A stretch of 64,000 bases of DNA from an uncultured Oscillospiraceae bacterium. GTDB taxonomy: Bacteria; Bacillota; Clostridia; Oscillospirales; Oscillospiraceae. Position numbers and translations under genes: made by a program. This document shows positions 19,249 to 29,221 of the stretch, piece after piece. The first letter of the stretch is position 1; every line of letters begins with the position of its first letter. Under the pieces are notes generated by a model. The model had not been told where the DNA came from. It worked only from the letters and a program-made list of their open reading frames with translations, and did no database searches. The stretch is taken from assembly GCA_947168655.1 (NCBI GenBank), contig CAMVMU010000003.1, forward strand, positions 1-64,000. Reading direction: 5' to 3'.

Positions 19249-21150
19249 ATGGAACACATGAAATTTGAGACTCCAGATTTGGTGCAGGGGAATGTGGAGA
19301 AGATCGAGGCGCTATTTCCCAACTGCGTGACGGAGACGCGGGGCGAGGATGGGAAGCTGAAAAAGGCCGTGAATTTTGAGATGCTCCGTCAGATGCTGTC
19401 CGGTGATGTGGTGGAAGGCGATGAAGCATACGAATTTACCTGGGTGGGCAAGAAGGCGGCCATCGTGGAGGTCAACAAGCCCATCCGTAAGACACTGCGC
19501 CCCTGCCCGGAGGAGAGTGTGGATTGGAATACGACAGAGAACCTGTATATTGAAGGTGACAATCTGGAAGTGCTCAAGCTGTTGCAGGAAAGCTATCTTG
19601 GCAAAGTCAAGTTGATCTATATCGATCCACCGTACAATACAGGAAATGATTTTGTTTATGCTGATGATTATCGTATTTCAAGTGAAGAATGGGATTCTGA
19701 AAGTGGTTCAGTAGATGAGGTTGGTAACCGGCTATTCAAGAACACAGACTCTAATGGACGTTTTCATTCTGATTGGTGTAGTATGATTTACCCACGGTTG
19801 GTACTCGCGAGAACGCTTCTATCTGAGAATGGTGTGGCATTTATAAGCATTGACGAATGCGAAATCACAAATCTAGCAAAGATATGCGACGAGGTGTTTG
19901 GCGAAGATAACCACATGGTAACCTTTATCTGGAAAAGCAAAGGAAGTGGCGCATATGATAGCGCCCAGTTTAAGACAGAACATGAATATGTTCTTGCTTA
20001 TGCGAAAAACAGAAATGAAGTTATAGCAAACAAGCAATTATATGATACTGGTAAAGATTCTGCGTATTCATTAACAGATGAACGTTACCCGATCGCGGGG
20101 AAGTATAAGAGGCAAGCGCTTTCCATGGGAACTCTTTCATACTCTCCGTCGTTGGACTATCCTGTAGAATGTCCTGATGGATCAATACTATATCCCGGAG
20201 GATCATATGGTCCTCCATATGCCTGGCGGTATAGTAAAACAAAAATGAAAAAGGCTCTCGCTGAAGGATTCGCAGAATTTGTAAAAACAAAAAACGGATG
20301 GAGTCTTTTTTCAAAACAATATGAAAAAATGGATGGTGAAGGCAATCCTATTATCAGAGACAAGCCATATACCTCTATGGATTTAAATGCAATGAACAGA
20401 AACGGAACGGAATTGGTGAAACGCTTATTTGGTCGCAAAGTGTTTGATTATCCAAAACCTATTGATGTTCCTCTTTTTTTGACTCGTCTGATTCCGTGTA
20501 ACGATTCTATTATCATGGACTTTTTCTCGGGTTCTGCCACAACTGCACATGCAGTGATGCAGCAGAATTCAGAAGACAGCGGAAAACGCAAGTTTATAAT
20601 GGTACAGCTTCCTGAGAAGACAGCAAGTAATAGTGAAGCATACAAGGCGGGGTATAAATCCATCTGTGAAGTAGGCAAAGAACGAATTCGTCGCGCAGGT
20701 ACAAAAATCAAAGAAGAAAGCCCGTTGACTACACAAGACCTCGATATCGGATTCCGTGTATTCAAGCTGGATGATAGCAACATGAATGACGTGTACTACT
20801 CCGCTGGAGAATACACGCAGGATCTTCTTGCTGCGATGGAGTCCAATGTGAAGTCAGACCGAACAGATCTGGATCTTCTCTTTGGCTGCCTGCTGGAGTG
20901 GGGCCTGCCTCTGTCCCTCCCGTACACCTCCGAGACCATTGAGGGCTGCACGGTACATACCTACAACGACGGCGACCTGATTGCCTGCTTCAACAACAAT
21001 GTGCCGGAGAGCGTCATCAAGGAGATCGCCCGCCGCAAGCCCCTTCGCGCCGTCTTCCGCGACAGCAGCTTTGCCAGCAGCCCCGACAAAATCAACGTAA
21101 CAGAGATCTTCAAAATGCTCGCCCCGGATACAAGGGTAAAGGTGATATGA
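19249..21150 (+). CDS. Type III-like site-specific DNA methyltransferase (Mod)
   Basis: LIYIDPPYNTGNDFVY; MDFFSGSATTAHAV. Confidence 0.9.
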   Translation: MEHMKFETPDLVQGNVEKIEALFPNCVTETRGEDGKLKKAVNFEMLRQMLSGDVVEGDEAYEFTWVGKKAAIVEVNKPIRKTLRPCPEESVDWNTTENLYIEGDNLEVLKLLQESYLGKVKLIYIDPPYNTGNDFVYADDYRISSEEWDSESGSVDEVGNRLFKNTDSNGRFHSDWCSMIYPRLVLARTLLSENGVAFISIDECEITNLAKICDEVFGEDNHMVTFIWKSKGSGAYDSAQFKTEHEYVLAYAKNRNEVIANKQLYDTGKDSAYSLTDERYPIAGKYKRQALSMGTLSYSPSLDYPVECPDGSILYPGGSYGPPYAWRYSKTKMKKALAEGFAEFVKTKNGWSLFSKQYEKMDGEGNPIIRDKPYTSMDLNAMNRNGTELVKRLFGRKVFDYPKPIDVPLFLTRLIPCNDSIIMDFFSGSATTAHAVMQQNSEDSGKRKFIMVQLPEKTASNSEAYKAGYKSICEVGKERIRRAGTKIKEESPLTTQDLDIGFRVFKLDDSNMNDVYYSAGEYTQDLLAAMESNVKSDRTDLDLLFGCLLEWGLPLSLPYTSETIEGCTVHTYNDGDLIACFNNNVPESVIKEIARRKPLRAVFRDSSFASSPDKINVTEIFKMLAPDTRVKVI

Positions 21151-21713
21151 TTGCTATGAAAATAATGGACAAATTTGAAATGCTTGAACAGTACATAAGC
21201 CACGCAGATGAAATCTTAGACAAAAATGATATATCTTCTGCTGAACAATTTGTGCGCGAAGTAGTTGCGGTATATGGTATGGAAATCAGTGACATAAAAA
21301 GCCAGCTAGATACCTTTAGCATTGTTGCGTCGTATGGTGTAGGTACGCCGGACTACTTGGGGGATGTAAAGCTTTTGAAGGCAAAGCTGATGAACTATTA
21401 CAATAACCTACGATCCGGACTTTATAAAACCCTCATGTCTAGCGATGGCACAAATATCCATGTCAATCAGGAGATGCATAGCTCTATAAGCATATCACTA
21501 GAGCAAGTCGCAGAGGCCATCAACCGCATTCCAGAAACTGAACTAAGCGCTGAAGAAAAAGTTGAACTGACTGGCAAGCTTGCTTCCCTTTGGGCCGATA
21601 AAGATAAGAAGTCAAAGTGGGATAAAGCGAAAGAGATCCTCAAGTGGATAGGGGACAAAAGCGTGCAGGTAGGGATTGCGGCATTGCCGTACATTACACA
21701 GTCGATACAATAA
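21147..21713 (+). CDS. Hypothetical protein between mod and res
   Basis: 188-aa ORF overlapping the mod stop codon. Confidence 0.55.
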   Translation: MIAMKIMDKFEMLEQYISHADEILDKNDISSAEQFVREVVAVYGMEISDIKSQLDTFSIVASYGVGTPDYLGDVKLLKAKLMNYYNNLRSGLYKTLMSSDGTNIHVNQEMHSSISISLEQVAEAINRIPETELSAEEKVELTGKLASLWADKDKKSKWDKAKEILKWIGDKSVQVGIAALPYITQSIQ

Positions 21714-21722
21714 GGTGATACC

Positions 21723-22013
21723 ATGATTTATTCAGTACATGGCTATTATGGAAAAATAAATGGTCGCAAGCCACAGGCCAAGATTGAAGCCATAGTGTTT
21801 GCGGCATCTCCCAGTTTGGCACAAGAACTGGTGGAGAAGTTATTTGACGGCTATCCGGTTTTGTTTGACTATTTCACCGTGGTAGGAGGAACAGAGCAAG
21901 ATTTGCAAAAGATCTATAGAGAACGTCCAGAACTTGTTGGAATAGACCCTCATAGGGGCTACATTTATAACCAGTTTTCACACAAAGAGAGCATTCGGAG
22001 ATATTTCAAGTGA
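21723..22013 (+). CDS. Hypothetical protein between mod and res
   Basis: 96-aa ORF preceded by AAGGTGATACC. Confidence 0.5.
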   Translation: MIYSVHGYYGKINGRKPQAKIEAIVFAASPSLAQELVEKLFDGYPVLFDYFTVVGGTEQDLQKIYRERPELVGIDPHRGYIYNQFSHKESIRRYFK

Positions 22014-22029
22014 AGGAGTTTAGTTATAT

Positions 22030-25000
22030 ATGAAACTCCAATTCAAACATCAAAAATTCCAAGCTGATGCAGCAAGGGCGGTTGTAGACGTATTTGCGGG
22101 ACAGCCCTATCTGACGCCCACCTATATGATAGACCGCGGCGCGGCGGATTACACCGAATCCGGACAAGTGGGCGGGCAGGTGCAGATGGCCGCTATGGAC
22201 AACTACACCGGCTGGAGCAATCAGAAGATCGTGCCGCAGCTCAACGACGCCGTGATTCTGGAAAACCTGCGGAAGATCCAACGGGCCAACCAGATCGAGC
22301 CGTCGGCCCAACTGGAGGGGCACTATAACCTGACCGTTGAGATGGAGACGGGCGTGGGCAAGACCTACACCTACATCAAGACCATGTACGAGCTGAACAA
22401 GCACTACGGCTGGAGCAAGTACATCGTCGTGGTGCCCAGCATCGCTATCCGCGAGGGTGTCTACAAATCCTTCCAGATGACACAGGAGCATTTTGCGGAG
22501 GAGTACGGCAAGAAGATCCGCTTCTTCATCTATAACTCCGCCCAGTTGACGGAGATCGACCGCTTTGCCTCCGACAGCGCCATCAACGTGATGATCATCA
22601 ACTCCCAGGCATTCAATGCCAAAGGAAAAGACGCCCGGCGCATTACCATGAGACTGGACGAGTTCCGCAGCCGCCGCCCCATAGACGTCATCGCCAAGAC
22701 GAACCCCATCCTGATCATTGACGAGCCCCAATCCGTGGAGGGCAAGCAGACCAAAGAGAACCTGAAGCAGTTCAACCCAATGCTCACCCTGCGCTATTCG
22801 GCCACCCACAAGGCGGACAGCATCTACAACATGGTGTATCGTCTGGACGCCATGGAGGCCTACAACAAGCGCCTGGTGAAGAAAATTGCCGTAAAGGGCA
22901 TCACCGAGTCCGGCAGCACGGGCACGGAGGGGTACGTGTATCTCCAGAGCATCAACCTGTCCAAGGCGGACCCCACCGCCACGATCCAGTTTGACTGCAG
23001 GGGTGCCACCGGGATAAGGAAGATCACAAAGACTGTTGGAATCGGCTTCAACCTGTTTGATTACTCCAACGGCATGGATGAGTACAAGGTGGGCTATGTG
23101 GTCAAGGCAATCGACGGACGGGATGACTCCGTCGAGTTCCTGAATGGCCTGAAAATCTATGCCGGGGATGTAGTGGGCAAGGTCAGCCAGGAGCAGCTGC
23201 GCCGGCTCCAGATTCGCGAGACGATTCTCTCCCACATCGAGCGGGAGCGCCAACTGTTTTACAAGGGTATCAAGGTGCTGTCCCTGTTCTTCATTGATGA
23301 AGTGGCCCACTACAAGTGCTATGACGCCGCAGGACAGGCCTACAACGGTATCTTTGCGGACATGTTCGAGCAGGAATATGAGGATGTGGTATCCACCCTT
23401 CAGCTGGGAATTGGCGAGGATGATTACCTCCGCTATCTCAAGGCCATTAAGCCGGAGGACACCCATGCGGGTTATTTCTCCATCGACAAAAAAGGGCATA
23501 TAGTGGACACCGTGGCTGGAGATGATAAGAAGGCGAAGATGTCCAACGATATCGACGCCTACGATCTGATTATGAAAAACAAGGAGCTGCTGCTGGATCG
23601 CGATCCGAAGCGCTCCCCTGTCCGGTTTATCTTCTCCCACTCTGCATTGCGGGAGGGGTGGGATAACCCCAATGTATTCCAGATTTGCACACTGAAGCAG
23701 AGTAGCAGCGATGTCCGCAAGCGCCAGGAGGTGGGCCGTGGCCTGCGCCTGTGCGTCAATCAGGACGGCGAACGTATGGACGCCAATGTGCTGGGAAACG
23801 ACGTACATAATATCAATGTACTGACGGTCATTGCCAGTGAGAGCTATGACAGCTTTGCCAAGGGGCTGCAGAGTGAGATCGCCGAGGCCGTTGCCAATCG
23901 GCCCCGTGCTGTTACGCCGGAGCTGTTTACGGGCAAGACCATTACAGATCAGAACGGAAATGCCGATGTGATCACGCAGCAGATGGCCCTGAACATCTGG
24001 TTCGATCTGCGTACCCGGGGATATGTTGACGAGGAAAACAGCCTGACAGACCAGTATTACGCGGATAAGAACAACAACGATCTGCAGGTATTCTCCGGTG
24101 TAGCGGACTATGCCGATTCTATCATCCAGATCCTTGACTCGATCTATGACGCCAAGGCTATGCAGCCGGAGAACGCGCGGAGCAACAATGTTGAGCTTAC
24201 CGTTGATCCGGACAAGCTGGCCATGCCGGAGTTCAAGGCGCTGTGGTCGAGAATCAATGCCAGGTCTGTCTATGTGGTGGACTTCGATACGGATGAACTG
24301 GTGCGAAAGGCAATTGACGCTCTGAACGCAAAGCTCCGTGTCACAAAGATCTTTTTCAGAGTGGAAACCGGCACCATGGACAAGATCGATTCCAAAGACG
24401 CCCTGCAGTCCGGCGAAGCCATGAAGAAGACGGAGTCCCGCGCGTCTGACGCACAGAGCCGCATTGCTGCCAACAAGGGCGTGAAATACGATCTGATCGG
24501 CAAGCTGGTGGAGGAAACCAAGCTGACCCGGAAAGATGTCGTAGCCATCCTGCGTGGGATCGACAAAGGCGTCTTTGACCAGTTCCGTGAGAATCCGGAG
24601 GACTTTATCATCAAGGCAGCCGCACTGATCAACGATGAAAAAGCCACCGCAATCATTCAGCATATCACTTATAACATGCTGGATGAGCGCTACGAAACTG
24701 ACCTCTTCACAGAACCCACCATCAGGGGCAAGCTGGGCGTCAATGCCATGAAGGCGAACAAGCATCTTTATGACCACATTGTGTATGACTCCGCCAATGA
24801 GCAGAAGTTTGCGACAGAACTGGACACCAACACAGATGTGGCCGTATATGTCAAGCTGCCGGACGGGTTCTATATTTCCACGCCCGTTGGAAAGTACAAC
24901 CCGGACTGGGCAATCGCGTTCTATGAGGGGAAGGTAAAACACATTTACTTCGTCGCGGAGACGAAGGGGTCCATGTCCTCGATGCAGCTTCGGCAGATTG

Positions 25001-25113
25001 AAGAGTCAAAAATCCACTGTGCGCGGGAGCACTTCAAAGCTATCAGCGGGGACAATGTGGTTTATGATGTGGTGGATAGTTATCAGACGCTGCTGGAGAA
25101 GGTTATGAAATAG
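22030..25113 (+). CDS. Type III restriction enzyme Res-like DEAD/DEAH helicase-nuclease
   Basis: VEMETGVGKTYTYIKTMYEL; ILIIDEPQSVEG; EGWDNPNVFQICTLKQSSSDVRKRQEVGRGLRL; C-terminal DWAIAFYEGKVKHIYFVAETKG nuclease-like motif. Confidence 0.9.
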   Translation: MKLQFKHQKFQADAARAVVDVFAGQPYLTPTYMIDRGAADYTESGQVGGQVQMAAMDNYTGWSNQKIVPQLNDAVILENLRKIQRANQIEPSAQLEGHYNLTVEMETGVGKTYTYIKTMYELNKHYGWSKYIVVVPSIAIREGVYKSFQMTQEHFAEEYGKKIRFFIYNSAQLTEIDRFASDSAINVMIINSQAFNAKGKDARRITMRLDEFRSRRPIDVIAKTNPILIIDEPQSVEGKQTKENLKQFNPMLTLRYSATHKADSIYNMVYRLDAMEAYNKRLVKKIAVKGITESGSTGTEGYVYLQSINLSKADPTATIQFDCRGATGIRKITKTVGIGFNLFDYSNGMDEYKVGYVVKAIDGRDDSVEFLNGLKIYAGDVVGKVSQEQLRRLQIRETILSHIERERQLFYKGIKVLSLFFIDEVAHYKCYDAAGQAYNGIFADMFEQEYEDVVSTLQLGIGEDDYLRYLKAIKPEDTHAGYFSIDKKGHIVDTVAGDDKKAKMSNDIDAYDLIMKNKELLLDRDPKRSPVRFIFSHSALREGWDNPNVFQICTLKQSSSDVRKRQEVGRGLRLCVNQDGERMDANVLGNDVHNINVLTVIASESYDSFAKGLQSEIAEAVANRPRAVTPELFTGKTITDQNGNADVITQQMALNIWFDLRTRGYVDEENSLTDQYYADKNNNDLQVFSGVADYADSIIQILDSIYDAKAMQPENARSNNVELTVDPDKLAMPEFKALWSRINARSVYVVDFDTDELVRKAIDALNAKLRVTKIFFRVETGTMDKIDSKDALQSGEAMKKTESRASDAQSRIAANKGVKYDLIGKLVEETKLTRKDVVAILRGIDKGVFDQFRENPEDFIIKAAALINDEKATAIIQHITYNMLDERYETDLFTEPTIRGKLGVNAMKANKHLYDHIVYDSANEQKFATELDTNTDVAVYVKLPDGFYISTPVGKYNPDWAIAFYEGKVKHIYFVAETKGSMSSMQLRQIEESKIHCAREHFKAISGDNVVYDVVDSYQTLLEKVMK

Positions 25114-25125
25114 GAGGATGAAGAA

Positions 25126-27156
25126 ATGAGTGAGATTAATGGCCATGAATATCAACTACTGAAGATATTCAGCTCGGATTTTGAATACCACATTCCCGCA
25201 TATCAGAGACCGTATGCGTGGACAACAGAAGAAACAAACACTCTCTTTGATGACTTGTATGGCTTTTTTATTTCCGAAAATGAAGACGAGAATTATTTCC
25301 TTGGTAGCATTGTCCTAATTAAAGAAAACACGGACAGGAAAGCCGATGTAATTGACGGCCAGCAGAGATTGACCACGTTGACGATTCTATTTTCCGTTCT
25401 TGCAGATAATCTTACAGATCCGAAGAAGAAGGCGTCTTGTATGAAAAGACTACAAGAAGAAGGCGATGAACTTGCCGGAATTGCCAGCCTCCCACGAGTG
25501 TTTCTACGTGAATGGGATCAGGAATTCTTCAATAAATATATTCAAAATGTGAATCTCTCCGACTTGTTTAAAATTGATCCTGTGACACTTGACACGGAAG
25601 CAAAACGTCACATTCAGGAAAACTGCAAATCTTTATCTGTAAAATTCAAAGAAACTTTCCACGGTGACGAAGCAGAGCTGCTAAAGTTCAGCGGTTTTCT
25701 TTTGAACCGATGCTATCTTGTTGTGGTTTCCACTCCGAGTCAGGCATCTGCATTCAGAGTTTTCTCTGTAATGAATAGCCGAGGACTGAACCTCCTGCCG
25801 ACGGATATCATCAAATCCGAAACCATCGGGAAGCTACCTACCGATCTTCAACGGAGTTATACAGACAAGTGGGAGGAATTAGAAAATCAGGTTGGAAGAG
25901 ATGGATTCAATGAGGTGTTTACCCATACGCGTACCATATTTACAATGGAAAAGGCAAAGAAAAACCTTCTCGATGAATTCCGCTCTTTTGTGGTGTCTGA
26001 AACTACGCCCAAATCATTGATTGACGACTACCTTGAACCATATACTTTAGCTTATATGAAGCTAAAAAATTGTGCGTATACCTCGACCAAAAATGCGGAG
26101 GAAATTAACAGTTATCTGTATTGGCTGAATAAATCCAACAACTACGATTGGATGCCTCCAGCTATTCTATTTATGACCTTGCATCCGGATGATTCGGATT
26201 ATCTGCTCTGGTTTATCAGGAAGCTCGAACGTCTGTCTTCTTATCTTCAGGTAACAGCTCAGGATGTAAATCATAGAATGGCAAGATACAAATTCGTTCT
26301 GGCTGAATTGAAAGAAAGACTGAATAGCTCCTTGACAGATCCCATTCAAAACATTGAGTTGACAGAATGGGAAAAGGAGGAGTTCTTAAGAACACTAAAT
26401 GGCGAAATCTACACTATGCCTGCAGCGAGAAGAAACTATATCATCCAGCGCTTGGACTCCTTTGTTTCTGACGGGGGAGCAACCTATAACACCAAGCTCT
26501 TTACTATCGAGCATGTTCTTCCGCAGAACCCGAGTGCCGGGAGTGCATGGTTTGATTTGTGGCCGGATGCCAAGGAACGTCAATATTGGCTTAACCGTAT
26601 CGCCAACCTCGTTCCGCTCACAAGACAGAGAAATAGCGCAGCGCAGAACTATGACTTCAAAACTAAGAAGGAGAAGTACTTCACCACCAAGAGCGGAACA
26701 TCCTCTTATCAACTCACGACACAAGTGCTGAGTATTGACACATGGAGTCCGGCAATAGTAAAAAGTCGTCAAGAAGATATGCTAGATATCTTTGCGAGAA
26801 ACTGGGATCTGGAAAAGGACACTGAACGCAAAGGGAAAGAGAGCTTTCTACTGTCTGGCAGAGGAGGCAGCGCTACCGGCTATCCGCTGGATAGTGATAA
26901 CTTCATCGTCTACGCAGGCAGCAAGATTTCTAAAGATGTGACAGACGGATACCCACAGAATTATGCCAATCTCAGAGATTCTTTAATTGCTGATGGCGTT
27001 ATCGTTGATGGCATTTTTGCACATGACTATACATTTACCAGTTCATCTGCAGCGGCTTGTATAATTCTTGGAAGATCTGCAAATGGTAGAAAAGAATGGA
27101 CGCTGTTGGACGGCAGAACATATGGAAAGTACGGGGGCCTGGATTCGGACGACTGA
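25126..27156 (+). CDS. DUF262/DUF1524 GmrSD-like protein
   Basis: YQRPYAWTTEETNTLFDDL, DVIDGQQRLTTLTILFSVL, TIEHVLPQNP (HNH-type) motifs. Confidence 0.88.
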   Translation: MSEINGHEYQLLKIFSSDFEYHIPAYQRPYAWTTEETNTLFDDLYGFFISENEDENYFLGSIVLIKENTDRKADVIDGQQRLTTLTILFSVLADNLTDPKKKASCMKRLQEEGDELAGIASLPRVFLREWDQEFFNKYIQNVNLSDLFKIDPVTLDTEAKRHIQENCKSLSVKFKETFHGDEAELLKFSGFLLNRCYLVVVSTPSQASAFRVFSVMNSRGLNLLPTDIIKSETIGKLPTDLQRSYTDKWEELENQVGRDGFNEVFTHTRTIFTMEKAKKNLLDEFRSFVVSETTPKSLIDDYLEPYTLAYMKLKNCAYTSTKNAEEINSYLYWLNKSNNYDWMPPAILFMTLHPDDSDYLLWFIRKLERLSSYLQVTAQDVNHRMARYKFVLAELKERLNSSLTDPIQNIELTEWEKEEFLRTLNGEIYTMPAARRNYIIQRLDSFVSDGGATYNTKLFTIEHVLPQNPSAGSAWFDLWPDAKERQYWLNRIANLVPLTRQRNSAAQNYDFKTKKEKYFTTKSGTSSYQLTTQVLSIDTWSPAIVKSRQEDMLDIFARNWDLEKDTERKGKESFLLSGRGGSATGYPLDSDNFIVYAGSKISKDVTDGYPQNYANLRDSLIADGVIVDGIFAHDYTFTSSSAAACIILGRSANGRKEWTLLDGRTYGKYGGLDSDD

Positions 27157-27316
27157 TTCAATGATACAAAAAAGGGTTGTCCCCTTGGAGTATAGCTATC
27201 GTACCAGCATACAGATATAGCGCCGAGAGGCCCCTTCTTGTGGCACACCAAAATTCCAAAAGCCATTAATTTTCTTCTTGTGGAATTGTAGCTCGAGATT
27301 AATAAGAAAACCAATT

Positions 27317-27377
27317 AAAAAGTGACCTTTTCTCCCCAGGAATCACAATAGGTTCCGTGTGAGGAAAGGTCACTTTT
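27317..27377. terminator. Bidirectional terminator hairpin near the island right end
   Basis: AAAAAGTGACCTTTTC...GGAAAGGTCACTTTT. Confidence 0.65.
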
Positions 27378-27440
27378 CCGGTTTGCATTTTATTTCGTTT
27401 GGCAGCTATTACTCGCACAGGCGAGGAGATAGTAAAGACG

Positions 27441-27675
27441 CACAAACTGCTCAATTTTCCACCTTATTTGGTGCAGAGCATTAAACAACGATTTGAAACA
27501 ATCATTGTATAAAACACGGTTTACGCCATGGTTGCTTCCGTCTACGAAGACAAAAATAAGGTGGAATTTTATCCGTTTGCGCACATGGATTAGGACTTAA
27601 AACTCCTGTTTTTGCATTCGGGCTTAATCACCGCAATCCGTTGTGCCGCAAGGGGTTTCGGTTGTATGGTATACA
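27441..27675 (-). repeat. Right terminal inverted repeat region of the island
   Basis: Reverse complement begins TGTATACCATACAACCGAAA; CCACCTTATTTTTG at 27551-27564; CAAATAAGGTGGAAAATTGAGCAGTTTGTG at 27441-27470. Confidence 0.8.
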
Positions 27676-28217
27676 TCCACATCCCACTGGATGGGCTCCA
27701 TGCCGAAGGAGCGGATGGCAGAGATTACGTGGTCATCATATTCCCCATAGGGGCAGCGGATCAGTGTGGGCGTGGCGCCCGTGGCAGCGCGGATCTTCTC
27801 GTTGGCAGCCGCCAGGTCCGCCAGGATCTGATCGGCGGTCAGCGAGCTGTAGTGATCGTGGTGCAGGGAATGGCTCATGACCTCATGCCCGGCGTCGGCC
27901 AGAGCCTTGGCGGATTCAGGATACTTCTCCGCCCAATCCCCCACCACAAAAAAGGTGGCCTTGACGTTGTATCGGCCCAGAATATCGATAAGGGCCTGAG
28001 TGTCCTCGTTGCCCCAGGCGGCGTCAAAGGAGATGGAGCAGATCTTTTGATCCCGATCCACCGAGTAGATGGGCAGCTGGCGCTGCGCGGCGGTGGCGCT
28101 GACGGCGGCGGGCCAGCTGACGACGCCAAATATGCCGCCCGCCAGTATCAACGCAGCCAGTATGAGAAGATATTGCCGCCGCAGCAGCAGAACCTTCACA
28201 GAGCGTTTTTTCCTCAT
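27676..28217 (-). pseudogene. N-terminal fragment of the interrupted NodB polysaccharide deacetylase
   Basis: MRKKRSVKVLLLRRQYLLILAALILAGG signal anchor; ICSISFDAAWGNEDTQALIDILGRYNVKATFFVVGDW NodB motif; ends ...EPIQWDVD at the island boundary. Confidence 0.87.
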
Positions 28218-28367
28218 AGCTTTCCGTCCCTTCCTGTCAATCTGCCGCAGGGCGGCACCCTCCGGCTTTCCATAGCGTATGCGCCGGGGATGGGGAACAT
28301 GACAGGGGGGATCCAAATGACGGCACGGATCCCACTATGTACGGATCAGTGCCGGGCGGGGACATAT

Positions 28368-29207
28368 TTACGTCTTCCTCTCCCGTTCCAGCTTTGCCTG
28401 AGCGATCCAGGCAGGACCTTCCCAGTCGATACGTGCCGCGTTTGGGTGGCTTTTGCACCAAGGATTCAATCCGCTATCCAAAGAGGAAAGAAAGCTCTCA
28501 TAATGCTCCGCATTCCAACGGCTCCAAGGCAGCGTGTGATCCGCCGAGTACACATTATCCGGCTCGCCGTCCTTCCGCGGCGCGTTCACGTTGAGCCAGT
28601 ATTCACGGATCGCCGCCGTTTTTGTCCCCGGACGCGATGCGGCAATCTTCAGGATATAGCTGTCCACGGGAACGTGGAGGAATTGCCGGACAGACGGGCT
28701 GCTATCCGTGCGCAGCTCCTTCCAGAACCCCAGGAGCATCATGTACTTCAGCGTCATATTGACCCATTTCTGGGCCTGCCCGTAGTGAAATTTCGATCCC
28801 GTGTACTTATCCGGCAATAGTAAGTCGGATTGATTGGCGTAATCGCGGATTTGGGTACACAATTCCCGGTGCAATTTGTCAAAGGTCTCTTGATTATCTG
28901 TTGCCAGCAGCCCCTTAATGCGTTCGATCATTTTCACATCGCAATCGCTGCCGCTGCCTGCGCCCTTTTCTATGCCGTAAACCTTCTCGCGGAACGACCG
29001 CACGTTCTCTCTTTCGTGTGAGGACATTTCCTGCCCGTCCTTTTTGAGATAAGTCAATGTCCGATTGAAATCCAGATACGCACGCTCGGCACAGCAGCGA
29101 ATCACTTCATCGGCGTTGGCGGAATACATGTTCTCAAGTTCATCATAGGTATAGCCGAAATAGCCATATACGAGGAAATTCAACAATTCTCGTTCCTGAC
29201 AATCCAT
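28368..29207 (-). CDS. Hypothetical protein
   Basis: 279-aa ORF adjacent to the WYL regulator gene. Confidence 0.65.
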   Translation of the reverse strand: MDCQERELLNFLVYGYFGYTYDELENMYSANADEVIRCCAERAYLDFNRTLTYLKKDGQEMSSHERENVRSFREKVYGIEKGAGSGSDCDVKMIERIKGLLATDNQETFDKLHRELCTQIRDYANQSDLLLPDKYTGSKFHYGQAQKWVNMTLKYMMLLGFWKELRTDSSPSVRQFLHVPVDSYILKIAASRPGTKTAAIREYWLNVNAPRKDGEPDNVYSADHTLPWSRWNAEHYESFLSSLDSGLNPWCKSHPNAARIDWEGPAWIAQAKLERERKT

Positions 29208-29221
29208 TTTTCAAACCTCCT

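Larger units (their letters stand above)
257..27675. mobile_element. 27.4-kb integrated genomic island bounded by divergent inverted repeats, interrupting a polysaccharide deacetylase gene
   Basis: Host gene halves on both sides; inverted end sequences; TCC present at both junctions (254-256 and 27676-27678); internal tyrosine and serine recombinases; defence cargo. Confidence 0.85.

Noticed and set aside
22024-24942. 972-aa minus-strand ORF
   Set aside because: Antisense shadow of the Res gene; composition rich in His/Gln/Leu/Val typical of reverse-frame translation, no domain motif.
257-27675. Prophage
   Set aside because: No capsid, portal, terminase or tail genes; cargo is recombinases and defence genes.
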